Source: Burkholderiales bacterium (lineage in GTDB: Bacteria; Pseudomonadota; Gammaproteobacteria; Burkholderiales; Usitatibacteraceae). From it: a stretch of 33,848 nt of DNA. The stretch lies in NCBI GenBank assembly GCA_017853245.1, contig JAFMJY010000014.1:1-33848 (forward strand), written 5' to 3'. The translations under genes and the position numbers were made by a program. Below the pieces are notes generated by a model, which was not told the DNA's origin, did no database searches, and worked only from the letters and a program-made list of their open reading frames with translations. Shown piece after piece: positions 1 through 8,560 of the stretch (position 1 is the stretch's first letter; the number at the start of each line of letters is the position of its first letter).

Positions 1-79
1 TGAATCTTCAGACGAGCTTCGTTGCCGCCGCCCCGCGCGCGCGGCGTTCCTGAATCCACACAAAAGGAGAGAGTGCGCC

Positions 80-1057
80 GTGTCCGCCACGCTTCACGAC
101 AGTGCCATCGTCATCGACGGCCTCATCATTGCCAAGTTCGACCGCTCGGTCTTCGAGGACATGCGCCGCGGCGGCCTCACCGCCGCCAACTGCACCTGCT
201 CCATCTGGGAGAACTTCCGCGACAGCATGGACAACATCGCGCGGTGGCAGGGGCATTTCCGCGACAACGCGGACCTCATCCTGCAGGTGCGCACCACCGA
301 AGACATCCACCGCGCCAAGCGCGAGGGCAGGACCGGCATCATCCTCGGCTGGCAGAACCTCTCGGGCATCGAGGACCGACTCGATTACCTGGGGCTCTTC
401 AAGGCGCTGGGTGTTGGCGTGATGCAGATCGCCTACAACACGCAGAATTGGGTGGGTACCGGCTGCTACGAGAAACACGATGGCGGCCTGTCGGAGTTTG
501 GCCACGAAGTCATCGCCGAAATGAACCGGCTGGGCATCCTCTGCGACCTGTCGCACGTAGGCGCAAGAACCAGCGAGGACGTGATCCTCGCGTCGACAAA
601 ACCGGTGGCTTACACGCACTGCCTGCCGGCGGGGCTCAAGGCCCACCCGCGCAACAAGAGCGATGCGCAGCTCAAGTTCATCGCCGATCGCGGCGGCTTC
701 GTGGGCGTGACCATGTTTCCGCCTTTCCTGAAGCGCGGCATCGATTCCACCATCGAGGATTACCTCGAGGCGATCGAGTACGTGATCAATATCGCAGGCG
801 AGGAGCAGGTGGGCATCGGCACCGACTTCACGCAGGGTTGGGGCCCGGACTTCTTCGATTGGATCACCCGCGACAAGGGCCGCGCCCGGAAACTCACCGA
901 GTTCGGCACGATCCTCAATCCCGAGGGCATCAGAACGATCGGCGAGTTCCCGAACCTCACGGCGGCGATGCAGCAGCGCGGGTGGAAGGAGGCGCGCATC
1001 CGGCGCGTGATGGGCGAGAACTGGCTGCGTTTGCTGAAGACGGTTTGGGGAGCCTGA
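80..1057 (+). CDS. Membrane dipeptidase-like (peptidase M19 family) protein, divergent metal site
   Basis: The 325-residue product has the overall pattern of the M19 renal-dipeptidase TIM barrel: DLSHVG near residues 156-161, YTH at 178-180, VGIGTDF at 244-250, and a C-terminal RGWKEARIRRVMGENW block like the family's usual ending. The start is GTG at 80, supported by an AAGGAGA ribosome site at 64-70. Canonical M19 enzymes carry an N-terminal HxD and a bridging Glu for the two zinc ions. Here the HxD position reads L15-I-I17 and the Glu position appears to be Gln92, while His159, His180 and Asp249 remain. It may therefore bind one metal or act on something other than dipeptides. There is no obvious signal peptide, so it is probably cytoplasmic. 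It lies 120 bases upstream of a Bug-type binding protein on the same strand, which suggests a shared small-molecule uptake or catabolic role (inference). Family assignment is good; the substrate is unknown. Confidence 0.82.
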   Translation: MSATLHDSAIVIDGLIIAKFDRSVFEDMRRGGLTAANCTCSIWENFRDSMDNIARWQGHFRDNADLILQVRTTEDIHRAKREGRTGIILGWQNLSGIEDRLDYLGLFKALGVGVMQIAYNTQNWVGTGCYEKHDGGLSEFGHEVIAEMNRLGILCDLSHVGARTSEDVILASTKPVAYTHCLPAGLKAHPRNKSDAQLKFIADRGGFVGVTMFPPFLKRGIDSTIEDYLEAIEYVINIAGEEQVGIGTDFTQGWGPDFFDWITRDKGRARKLTEFGTILNPEGIRTIGEFPNLTAAMQQRGWKEARIRRVMGENWLRLLKTVWGA

Positions 1058-1165
1058 GGGGCACTTGCCGGGGCCTGGAGAGCAGTTATCATCAGAACGG
1101 AAAGAAGGTCGAAGCCCGGATGGCGCACCTGCCTGAGCGGCCTTCACCGTCAGCGACAACAAACC

Positions 1166-1170
1166 GGAGG
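1166..1170 (+). promoter_or_regulatory. Ribosome binding site of the Bug-family gene
   Basis: A GGAGG sits 7 bases before the ATG at 1178. It fixes the start of the downstream binding-protein gene. Confidence 0.8.
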
Positions 1171-1177
1171 AATTCAG

Positions 1178-2131
1178 ATGACCCGCCTGCTTCGCGCCAC
1201 CGGCGCAGCCCTGCTTGTTGCATGCGCCACCGTGGCCTCGGCCCAATCGAAGTTCCCCGAACGCCCGATCTCGATGGTTGTGCCCTTCGGCCCCGGGGGC
1301 ACCACCGACATCATGGCGCGCATTCTCGCTGATGAGTTCGCCAAGCAACTCGGCGGCAGCGTCGTCGTGGTCAACACGGCTGGCGCCGGAGGCGCCATTG
1401 GCATGGCGAACGTCGCTCGAGCGGCCCCGGACGGCTACACCATTTCCATGACGACGGTTGGCCCGCTCACCATCCAGCCCGCCCGACGCAGCAACACCGG
1501 CTACGACCCGTCGCAATTCGACTACCTCTGCGGCACATACGACGTCCCGCTGCTCACCATGGTGGCGGCGACCTCCCCACACAAGACGTATGCGGAGCTG
1601 GTTGCGTGGGCGAAGGCAAACCCCGGGAAGATGAATTACGGCTCGTCAGGCGTCGGCACGGCGCTGCACATTGCGGGCATCCAGCAATGGAAGCACCACG
1701 GCGTGGAGGCCCTGCACGTTCCGTACAAGAGCACGGGGGAGATGGTGGGCCCGCTCAAGGGCGGTGAGATCGTGATGTTCAACGAAACGCCGCCAGTGGC
1801 CACCCAGCACCAATTGCGTGCGCTCATCGCCTTCGCCGACCAGCGCGTGGCGGGCTTCGAAGCTGTCCCCACAGCCAAGGAGCTTGGCATCCCGGTGCGA
1901 GGGTCCGTGTGGGGCGGGCTCGTGGCGCCGAAGGGACTGCCGGCAGACGTGCGCAGCAAGCTCGAGGCGGCCTGCAAGGCCGCCACCGCAACGACGACCT
2001 ACGCCGATCGCGCCAACAAGGCCAACAGCCCGCTGGTCTGGCGCACCGGCGAGGAGTTCCGCCGCTTCGCTTCGGACGAGTTTGATCGCTACCGGAAGGT
2101 GGTCGCCGAAAATGGGCTGCAGGAGAAGTAG
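1178..2131 (+). CDS. Bug-family (TctC) tripartite tricarboxylate transporter substrate-binding protein
   Basis: This 317-residue periplasmic binding protein starts with a cleavable signal peptide (RLLRATGAALLVACATVASA, processed around residue 23). The Bug-family hallmark PFGPGGTTDIMAR follows near residues 36-48, then GAGGAIGMANVARAAPDGYT, and the family's KG.P.D...KLEAAC region near the C-terminus. Bug proteins capture small carboxylates or related solutes in the periplasm. Many are orphans without the TctA/TctB membrane parts, and none is encoded here, so any partner would lie elsewhere. A strong GGAGG supports the start. The upstream M19-like gene is co-oriented and may be co-transcribed. 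The downstream gene is convergent, with only 9 bases between the stops. The ligand cannot be read from the sequence. Confidence 0.93.
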   Translation: MTRLLRATGAALLVACATVASAQSKFPERPISMVVPFGPGGTTDIMARILADEFAKQLGGSVVVVNTAGAGGAIGMANVARAAPDGYTISMTTVGPLTIQPARRSNTGYDPSQFDYLCGTYDVPLLTMVAATSPHKTYAELVAWAKANPGKMNYGSSGVGTALHIAGIQQWKHHGVEALHVPYKSTGEMVGPLKGGEIVMFNETPPVATQHQLRALIAFADQRVAGFEAVPTAKELGIPVRGSVWGGLVAPKGLPADVRSKLEAACKAATATTTYADRANKANSPLVWRTGEEFRRFASDEFDRYRKVVAENGLQEK

Positions 2132-2140
2132 CCAGCCCGC

Positions 2141-2944
2141 CTACTGGCGAACGCCGCCGAACCGGCCCGACTCGCGGCAGCCGTTGCCGTAGTCGCCGGA
2201 ATAACGCAGCGTCAAACCAGAGCCGTTGGCCTCGATCTCCTCGAGGCTGACGGTGCCACGAACGCTACCGGTGCAGGTTGCCGTGCCGGCGAGGCTGCCC
2301 ATGCGGCCACTCTGGGTGTAGGAACCCGCGAAGGTGCATACGCCGCCCGAGAACTGGAACTCGAAGCTCGCGTTTGTGCCTGAGCGCGTGATGTTCATGG
2401 TCCCGTCCGCGGCAAACGCGCCACCGGTGCCACCGCAGCCAGACGCCTGGCCGACCAGGGCGCCGAAGAAGTTGCCGACGACTGAGGGGTTGTCTCGCCA
2501 TGTCTGTCGAGTGATCTGCTTGCTCACAGCCACGCCGTTGACCGTGTAGTCCAGTGTGGCGTTGCTGATGGCCGTCACCGTCAGGGTTGCGGACCCGGAG
2601 TCGGTCGTTGCCACGCTCGGAGAATTGAATGCGCCGCCGAACCAGGGGCCGGACGTCCGGTAGAGCCTGCCGTCGAAGACCAGCGCCCCCGCAGGCGTCG
2701 CGCTTTTGTAATAGAGGATCGCCACGAACCACGTGGGCGCGCGGGCTGGGTCGTAGACGTAGAAGGTCAGGTAAAGAACCTCCGCCTGCTGGGCGATGTT
2801 GACGCCCCATCCCGACTCGTTGGGATTCCACCAGAGGTCGCTCAGGTCGGTGGCGCGGGCAGGCGTGACGAGAAGCGTCGTGGCGGCCAGCACTGCGCCA
2901 GCGAAGTAAAGGAATCGGCGAAGCATCAAGTGGGCGGAGGACAT
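2141..2944 (-). CDS. Secreted protein of unknown function with WWNP-SGWG motif
   Basis: The 267-residue product (ATG at 2944) has a hydrophobic N-terminal segment, LYFAGAVLAATTLLVTPARA, typical of a signal peptide. The mature protein begins with DLSDLWWNPNESGWGVN, a motif seen repeatedly in exported proteins of betaproteobacteria such as Usitatibacter relatives; no biochemical role is established to my knowledge. The rest is rich in Ser, Thr, Gly and beta-prone residues with several Cys (GCGG, CTFAG, TATCTG, NGCRE), consistent with an extracytoplasmic beta-rich fold. An alternative ATG at 2926 would give a shorter but still plausible signal peptide. The reading frame stays open upstream to 2989 but would then abut the MFS stop codon. 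It probably shares a transcript with the MFS gene just upstream. Confidence 0.75.
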   Translation of the reverse strand: MSSAHLMLRRFLYFAGAVLAATTLLVTPARATDLSDLWWNPNESGWGVNIAQQAEVLYLTFYVYDPARAPTWFVAILYYKSATPAGALVFDGRLYRTSGPWFGGAFNSPSVATTDSGSATLTVTAISNATLDYTVNGVAVSKQITRQTWRDNPSVVGNFFGALVGQASGCGGTGGAFAADGTMNITRSGTNASFEFQFSGGVCTFAGSYTQSGRMGSLAGTATCTGSVRGTVSLEEIEANGSGLTLRYSGDYGNGCRESGRFGGVRQ

Positions 2945-2989
2945 GTCAGGCTCGGGGGAAGAGTCACGACATGCTACCGCGCGAAACAC

Positions 2990-4132
2990 TCAGCGCGCCG
3001 CGGGCCAGGGCTTCAGCGTGGCGACCGCGATAACGACGCCGAACACCGCTGCCGGCGCGAACGCCGCCCAGGGCCTGCCCGTGAGATCCCACAGTAGCCC
3101 TCCCACGATTGGCGTGACAAGGGCGCAGAGGTACCCGATCGCAAACATCGCCGCCGACGTCCGGTGCACCTCGTCCGCAGGCACGAGAAGCGGCGGCAGG
3201 GCCAGCGTCACGATCAACAGAAACGCGGTGCAAAACCCGATCACGCCGGACCAGAAGACGATTCCGCTCTGCGGCAACCCGTGCAGGGCCAGAATGGCCA
3301 CGCTGCCGGCCAGCCCGAGCAGGAAGAGGGGAAGGCGCTGGTGCATGAGCGAGCGGCTGAACGCGAGCAGGATGAAAGAAGCGGGCAGCTGGGCCCAGTT
3401 GATGGCGGCGAGCGCGTCGTTGACGAGGTCCTGTCGGCCGATGCCGTGGAGCCAATCCGGAAGAAAGGCGTTGGCCGTGAAGTAGAGGCTGGACGACCCG
3501 CCGGAGAGCACGCCCAGCCGCCACGTCAGCGGCGATCGCCAATCGGGCCAGGCGAGTTGACGCGCGGCGCCGACGGGCGCGGGATGCCGAAGCGCGTCGC
3601 GCCACGCGACAAGGGCCACCAGCAGCACTGGCACCGACCAGAAGACCAGGCTCAGGCGCCAACTGCCGCCAACGGCGGGCAACACAAAGGGGATGGTGAG
3701 GGAGGATGACAGGGCCTCGCTCACCAGCAGCCCGTTGGAGAAGGCGGCCGAGCCCAGTGCCACGCGGTGAGGTAGCGTGCTGCGAACGATCGCCGGCAGC
3801 GCCGGCTGCATGACCGCGATGCCCACGCCCATGAAAAAAGTGGCGGCGAACAGCGTGCTCGTGTCGAAGGACGCGCCACGCAGGGCCGAGGCGACCGCAG
3901 TGAGCAGCAGGCCTGCGGCGAGAACGCCAGGCGCGCCGAACCGCGCAATCAGCAGCGAACCGGGAATCGCTGCGAACGAGAACAGCAGCACCGGCAGGCT
4001 CACCAGCGCCCCCACCTCGGCCTGGGTCAGGCTGAGGCTCCCATGAATCAACGGGATCACCGGGGGCACCGCAAGTACCGTGAGCCGCAGGCACGCGCCG
4101 AAGAGCCAGAGCAAGGCCAACTGCTTCCACAT
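2990..4132 (-). CDS. MFS transporter, CynX/NimT-like
   Basis: This 380-residue polytopic membrane protein has about 12 hydrophobic segments in two halves. The N-terminal half includes VPPVIPLIHGSLSLTQAEVG and LPVLLFSFAAIPGSLLIARFG, which match the CynX/NimT branch of the major facilitator superfamily (cyanate- and nitroimidazole-related transporters, substrates mostly unproven). The loop between TM2 and TM3 carries the family's short RFGAP version of motif A. The start is ATG at 4132, with no strong Shine-Dalgarno. It is divergent from the DUF1800 gene across about 127 bases and is followed 45 bases later by the small secreted SGWG protein. The substrate cannot be inferred from context. Confidence 0.88.
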   Translation of the reverse strand: MWKQLALLWLFGACLRLTVLAVPPVIPLIHGSLSLTQAEVGALVSLPVLLFSFAAIPGSLLIARFGAPGVLAAGLLLTAVASALRGASFDTSTLFAATFFMGVGIAVMQPALPAIVRSTLPHRVALGSAAFSNGLLVSEALSSSLTIPFVLPAVGGSWRLSLVFWSVPVLLVALVAWRDALRHPAPVGAARQLAWPDWRSPLTWRLGVLSGGSSSLYFTANAFLPDWLHGIGRQDLVNDALAAINWAQLPASFILLAFSRSLMHQRLPLFLLGLAGSVAILALHGLPQSGIVFWSGVIGFCTAFLLIVTLALPPLLVPADEVHRTSAAMFAIGYLCALVTPIVGGLLWDLTGRPWAAFAPAAVFGVVIAVATLKPWPAAR

Positions 4133-4259
4133 GCCGTGATTATCTCGGAGGTGCCGGGTGGCGCCGTCAACCAGATGGGTGGGCTGCGCGTTAAGGGAGG
4201 AATCCGTACACTCTTATGCACCGCACGCTTCGGTCCTAACAACCAGAAAAGAGGTCGCT
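4133..4259. other. Divergent intergenic region between MFS and DUF1800 genes
   Basis: These 127 bases must carry the promoters for both flanking genes. I see no clear TTGACA/TATAAT pair on either strand, no strong hairpin and no repeat. Confidence 0.4.
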
Positions 4260-6371
4260 GTGCGCAAGACTCGCCCCCTCCCCGTCTGGCTATCCGCGCT
4301 GGCCCTCGTGGGGACGCCTCTGGCCATCCAGGCGGCCGCCCCGGTGCCGGTGGTTGAATACATCCACGGCGCCAGCGGCAACTTCCTGATTACTCCGGAC
4401 GCGGGCGAACGCGTGCGCGTCGAAACCGGAGCCACACCGGAGGTGACGCGCACGGGCGGCCAGTTTTCCGTGTGGGCCAACGAGTCGGACGATGCGCGCG
4501 CCCGCCCCGTCTGCCGGTTCGTCTCGCCTGCCGGCCCGAAGGGCAGCTCAGCCCAATTGCTATCCATCGACCCCAGCGAATGCGACACGACCCGCGCGTC
4601 TGGCCGCTGGCTGGATGCCGGCATCGCCTTCTACGCCGCCGCGGCCGGAACCTATGGCTGCGCGGAGGGCACCACGGCCATCTGGCGCGTGCCACAGTCC
4701 GTGGATGCGGCCGGCCTAACCCGCTATCGCTACACGCCGGAATCCACCCTGGCGTCGCGCACCGGCAAGCGGTTGCCCGCGCCTGCGTTCTGTGCCCCGC
4801 TCTCCGACGAGGACCGGGAGCAAGACGCCCGCCGCCTGCTGCTGCAGGCGAGCTTCGGGCCCACGCCCGCCGACGTGGCGGAAGTCGTTCGCCTGGGCCC
4901 CGCGGAATGGCTCGACCGCCAACTCCGCCTGCCGGTAACGGCGTACACAGCCTTTCCCGCCGTAGCCGCCACGCGCCCCAGCACGTGCATCGACGACCGC
5001 ACGCTGCCGCTGCGACCGGATAGCTTCTGCGCCCGGGACAACTACACGCTCTTCCCTCTGCAAGCGGAGTTCTTCCGGCACGCGCTCTCGCAGCCAGATC
5101 AATTGCGCGGCCGCATGGCGTGGGCGCTTTCCCAGATCTTCGTGGTTTCCGGGCTGGACAATGGCCGCAACTACGCGGTGCGCCACTACCAGCAGATGCT
5201 GCGCGACCACGCGTTCGGGAACTACCTTGACCTCCTGCGCGAAGTGACGCTGTCTCCCGTCATGGGCGACTACCTGGACATGGTCAACAACGCCAAGGAA
5301 ACCGCCAACACCACGCCGAACGAGAATTACGCGCGGGAGATCCTGCAGCTCTTCAGCATCGGCCTCTACTACCTCAACCAGGACGGCACGCCCATACGGG
5401 ATGCGCAAGGCAAGCTCGTCCCCACCTACGACCTCGATGAAATCGAGGGCTTCGCCCGGGTGTTCACGGGCTGGACCTACCCCACCGCGCCCGGCGCGGC
5501 GGATCGCAACATCAACCCGCGCCACTACGTCGGCAGCATGCGCGCCGTGGATGCCAATCACGAGTTCGGCGAAAAACGCCTTCTGGATGGCATCGTCGCC
5601 CGGGGCGGCATGACCATGGCGCAGGACCTCGACTTCGCGCTACGCAATATTTTTCTGCACGAAAACGTGGCCCCCTTCATCAGCCAGCAACTCATCCAGC
5701 GGCTCGTGACGAGCAACCCCTCGCCCGGCTATGTCGAGCGCATTTCCGCAGTGTTCGACAACAATGGCATCGGGCGGCGTGGAGACCTGGCTGCCGTCGT
5801 GCGTGCCATCCTGCTCGACCCGGAGGCGCGGGGCGCGCGCAAGATCGACCCCGCCTACGGCAAGCTCACCGAGCCGGCCGTTTGGATGACGCGAATCCTG
5901 CGCGCCTTCGGCGGGCGCTCTGATGGTGTCGCCCTCCGGGCACAGTCGGCCACCCTGGCGCAGCCCGTCTTCTATTCGCCGAGCGTCTTCAATTACTTCT
6001 CGCCCCAGCAGGCGATCGCCGGCACGTCGCTCCTGGGCCCCGAGTTCGGCATTCTCGGCACCAGCACGGCGATCGCCCGGGCCAACACCGCCAACACGCT
6101 CGTCTACTCGACGCTCATTCCCCCGGACACCACGGTGTACGGGGCCACCGGCACGGCGCTCGACTTTACCGGCTGGCTCCCGGCCGCTGCCTCAAGCGAA
6201 GTCCTGGTGGACAAAATCGATCGGGAGCTCATGAACCGACGCCTGACCCTGCGTACAAAATCGGTCATGCGAACCGCGATCGATGCTGTGCCTGCGACAG
6301 ACCCGCTGAATCGCGTCCGGGCTGCCGCATGGCTCGCCGTCACTTCTCCGCAGTTCTCGGTGGAGCGCTGA
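4260..6371 (+). CDS. Exported DUF1800 family protein with N-terminal DUF5648-like domain
   Basis: I place the start at GTG 4260, giving 703 residues that begin VRKTRPLPVWLSALALVGTP, a clear signal peptide cleaved after about residue 24. The frame is open upstream to 4158, but that part is not signal-like. Residues 25-170 (VVEYIHGASGNFLIT, PVCRF, ECD..., GIAFYAA...GC..GTTAIWR, HRYT-like RYRYTPES) resemble the DUF5648 secreted repeat. The DUF1800 region starts around ARRLLLQASFGPT and continues through MAWALSQIFVVSG, NYAREILQLFSIGLYYL and FARVFTGWTY to the end. DUF1800 proteins are exported proteins of unknown activity, habitually paired with DUF1501 genes, as here with only 2 bases between stop and next start. 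Tight linkage suggests a joint extracytoplasmic role. Confidence 0.88.
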   Translation: MRKTRPLPVWLSALALVGTPLAIQAAAPVPVVEYIHGASGNFLITPDAGERVRVETGATPEVTRTGGQFSVWANESDDARARPVCRFVSPAGPKGSSAQLLSIDPSECDTTRASGRWLDAGIAFYAAAAGTYGCAEGTTAIWRVPQSVDAAGLTRYRYTPESTLASRTGKRLPAPAFCAPLSDEDREQDARRLLLQASFGPTPADVAEVVRLGPAEWLDRQLRLPVTAYTAFPAVAATRPSTCIDDRTLPLRPDSFCARDNYTLFPLQAEFFRHALSQPDQLRGRMAWALSQIFVVSGLDNGRNYAVRHYQQMLRDHAFGNYLDLLREVTLSPVMGDYLDMVNNAKETANTTPNENYAREILQLFSIGLYYLNQDGTPIRDAQGKLVPTYDLDEIEGFARVFTGWTYPTAPGAADRNINPRHYVGSMRAVDANHEFGEKRLLDGIVARGGMTMAQDLDFALRNIFLHENVAPFISQQLIQRLVTSNPSPGYVERISAVFDNNGIGRRGDLAAVVRAILLDPEARGARKIDPAYGKLTEPAVWMTRILRAFGGRSDGVALRAQSATLAQPVFYSPSVFNYFSPQQAIAGTSLLGPEFGILGTSTAIARANTANTLVYSTLIPPDTTVYGATGTALDFTGWLPAAASSEVLVDKIDRELMNRRLTLRTKSVMRTAIDAVPATDPLNRVRAAAWLAVTSPQFSVER

Positions 6372-6373
6372 CC

Positions 6374-7750
6374 ATGAACGACTACCGCCGACAATTTGTC
6401 CGCCGGGCAACCGCCCTTTCCATGGGAGGGCTCGCCGCGCGCCTCGCGCCTGCGGGGCTGTCCGCGCTCGCCGCTCCCGCGCTCGCCCAATCAGCCCCCA
6501 CGGACTACCGCGCCCTTGTCTGCGTGTTTCTGTACGGCGGCGTGGACGGCAACAACCTCCTCGTCCCAGCTGATTCGGCAGGCTACGCGCGCTACGCCGC
6601 TGCTCGGCCAACCTCCTCCGGCATCAACCTCGCGCAATCGAGCTTGTTGCCGATCCAGCCTGCAGGAGGCTCGGCCCTCTACGGGATGCACCCCGCCCTC
6701 GACGACATTCACCCCCTTTTCGCGCAGGGAAAGCTGGCATGGCTCGCCAACGTGGGCCCCCTCGTGGAGCCCACCACGCGCCTGAATTACCTCAAGGCGC
6801 GCCCCGACAACCTCTACTCGCATTCCGACCAGCAAGCCCAGTGGCAATCGGCGGTCGCGGATGGGCCGAGCAACAGCGGATGGGGCGGCCGCCTCGCGGA
6901 CCGTGTCACGCAGTCGGTGGCCGCTGGCCAGCCGTTCCCAGTTGTCACCTCGGCTTCGGGCAACAACCTCTTCATCACGGGTAACGCGTCGTCTCCCCTC
7001 ACCGTGCCAGCCACCGGCGGGCTGTCGCTCGTTGGCCTCACGGGGTCAGGCGCCGCTGCACGCCTGTCGGCCATGCAGGCCTTGATTGCGGAGGGCCAGG
7101 AAAACATTCTCGTGCAGGCAGCGGGAAGCACAACCGCCAAGGCGATCGCGCTCTCGGCCCAGGTCAACCCCATCCTCACCAGCAGCGCCTCGCGCATGCA
7201 GCCCTTCTTCCAGGGCCAAACGAGCGGCATCGCCCAGCAGCTGCTGCAGGTGGCGAAGCTTATCGAGGCGCGCGGCGTCCTGGGCGCCCGCCGCCAGGTG
7301 TTTTTCGTGTCGCTGGGCAGCTTCGACACGCATTCGAACGAGCTCGCCGCGATGGAAAACCTGCTCGGGCAGCTCTCGCCCGCGCTCAAGTCGTTCTACG
7401 ATGCCACGCAGCTGCTCGGCGTTGCCGACCAGGTCACCACATTTTCGCTGTCGGATTTCGGGCGCACATTTCGGCCCGCCTCCGGCGCGGGCAGCGACCA
7501 CGCCTGGGGCAACCACCACTTCATCATGGGCGGGGCGGTGAAGGGCGGGCGGCTGTACGGAACCTATCCGGTGCTTCAGTTCGGCGGGCCGGATGACGCC
7601 GACACCGAAGGGCGTTGGATCCCGACTACCGCAGTGGATCAATACGGCGCAACGCTTGCCCGGTGGTTCGGCGCAACGACGGCAGACGTTGGGGCGATCT
7701 TCCCGAATCTCGGGAAGTTTGGCGCTGCCGACTTGGGGTTCCTCGCCTGA
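6374..7750 (+). CDS. Tat-exported DUF1501 family protein
   Basis: The 458-residue protein starts at ATG 6374, two bases after the DUF1800 stop, so translation is probably coupled. The N-terminus MNDYRRQFVRRATALSMGGL carries a twin-arginine motif (RRQFVRR) followed by a hydrophobic stretch ending near ALA-QSA, indicating Tat export of a folded protein. DUF1501 features include CVFLYGGVDGNNLLVP, a LAWLANVGPL block, SLGSFDTHSNE and FSLSDFGRTFRPASGAGSDHAWGNHHFIMGG; the latter resembles metal-binding blocks of the alkaline-phosphatase/sulfatase superfamily, to which DUF1501 is distantly related. The activity is unproven. It converges on the solute-binding lipoprotein gene, with 6 bases between stops. 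Confidence 0.92.
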   Translation: MNDYRRQFVRRATALSMGGLAARLAPAGLSALAAPALAQSAPTDYRALVCVFLYGGVDGNNLLVPADSAGYARYAAARPTSSGINLAQSSLLPIQPAGGSALYGMHPALDDIHPLFAQGKLAWLANVGPLVEPTTRLNYLKARPDNLYSHSDQQAQWQSAVADGPSNSGWGGRLADRVTQSVAAGQPFPVVTSASGNNLFITGNASSPLTVPATGGLSLVGLTGSGAAARLSAMQALIAEGQENILVQAAGSTTAKAIALSAQVNPILTSSASRMQPFFQGQTSGIAQQLLQVAKLIEARGVLGARRQVFFVSLGSFDTHSNELAAMENLLGQLSPALKSFYDATQLLGVADQVTTFSLSDFGRTFRPASGAGSDHAWGNHHFIMGGAVKGGRLYGTYPVLQFGGPDDADTEGRWIPTTAVDQYGATLARWFGATTADVGAIFPNLGKFGAADLGFLA

Positions 7751-7754
7751 GTTG

Positions 7755-7779
7755 CCTCAGGGCTTGAGTGGCCCTGGGG
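7755..7779. terminator. Possible hairpin between convergent genes
   Basis: CCTCAGGGC at 7755-7763 pairs with GCCCTGGGG at 7771-7779 (9 pairs, one G-T wobble, 7-base loop) right at the convergent stop codons. There is no T tract on either strand, so a terminator role is weakly supported. Confidence 0.25.
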
Positions 7780-8560
7780 GCGCAACCATCGCCCCCTCCA
7801 CGCCGTGCCGTTTCAGCGCCTCGGCGACAAAGCCTGACGACTTCATCTCCTCGACGAACGCGGTGAGGTAAGCGGCGCCGGCAGGCTTTCCCGGAGCCAT
7901 GCCCATTGCCTGGTTGATCACCATGAAGCGGCCAGGAAGCAGGCGCAGGCCCGAGTGGCGCTTCATGTCCAGCTCGAGCTGCTGCTTCACGTTGGCAGCG
8001 ACGTCCAACCGATTGGCGAGAAAGAAATCCACTACCGCGGGCGTCGTGGGCGCTCGCTCGAGCGTGGCTTTCTTGAGCTCGCGCGAGAGATAGAGGTCAT
8101 ACGCGCTCTTCGCGCCAACGGCGATGCGCACACCCTCACTGTCGACCTGATCGTTGGATGCGATCGGCGAGTCGGCGCGAACCAGGTAAGCCCCTTCGAT
8201 CTGGACGTACGGCGCGGTGTAGGCCGTGGTCTTGGCGCGCGCGGGGTCGATGGCGAAAAAGCCCACATCGACCTTCCCCGAGGCGAGCACCTCGACCGAT
8301 TGCCCCGCCGAGGTCACGGTCGTGAGCTCCACCGGCACACCGAGGCGCCTGCCCAACTCGCGCGCGAGGTCGACCGAAACGCCACCCGGCTCACCCGTGG
8401 CGGCATCCTTCTTGGCGAGAACGGCGTTGCCGAGGTTGATCACCGCGCGGAGCTTTCCGGTTGGCGCGAGTTCGGAAACGGCAGCAGTGGGCGCAGAGGG
8501 TGTCATGGCGCAGGCGGCAATCGAGAGGCAGGCGAATAAACCGGTAACGAGTCGGCGCAT
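7757..8560 (-). CDS. Family-3 extracellular solute-binding lipoprotein (ABC transporter type)
   Basis: The start is ATG 8560, chosen because AAGGAG lies 9 bases upstream; the frame extends a further 8 codons without support. The 267-residue product begins MRRLVTGLFACLSIAACAM, a lipoprotein signal with a SIAAC lipobox, so it is probably lipidated and held in the periplasm. The mature part has the bac_3 fold pattern: GKLRAVINLGNAVLA, GGVSVDLARELGRRLGVPVEL, SGKVDVGFFAIDPARA and AYTAPYVQIEGAYLV. Relatives bind amino acids or similar small polar solutes for an ABC importer. No permease or ATPase gene is adjacent, so it is an orphan component or serves a sensory role (inference). It is divergent from the OatA-like cassette. 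Confidence 0.88.
   Translation of the reverse strand: MRRLVTGLFACLSIAACAMTPSAPTAAVSELAPTGKLRAVINLGNAVLAKKDAATGEPGGVSVDLARELGRRLGVPVELTTVTSAGQSVEVLASGKVDVGFFAIDPARAKTTAYTAPYVQIEGAYLVRADSPIASNDQVDSEGVRIAVGAKSAYDLYLSRELKKATLERAPTTPAVVDFFLANRLDVAANVKQQLELDMKRHSGLRLLPGRFMVINQAMGMAPGKPAGAAYLTAFVEEMKSSGFVAEALKRHGVEGAMVAPPGPLKP

Noticed and set aside
1-79. A gene or RNA at the left edge.
   Set aside because: The first 79 bases are GC-rich non-coding-looking sequence ending in the ribosome site of the M19-like gene; nothing further can be supported.
8-1582. A 524-codon open frame on the minus strand across the M19-like and Bug genes.
   Set aside because: It spans two well-supported plus-strand genes and their gap, has reversed-codon composition and no domain, so it is a shadow.
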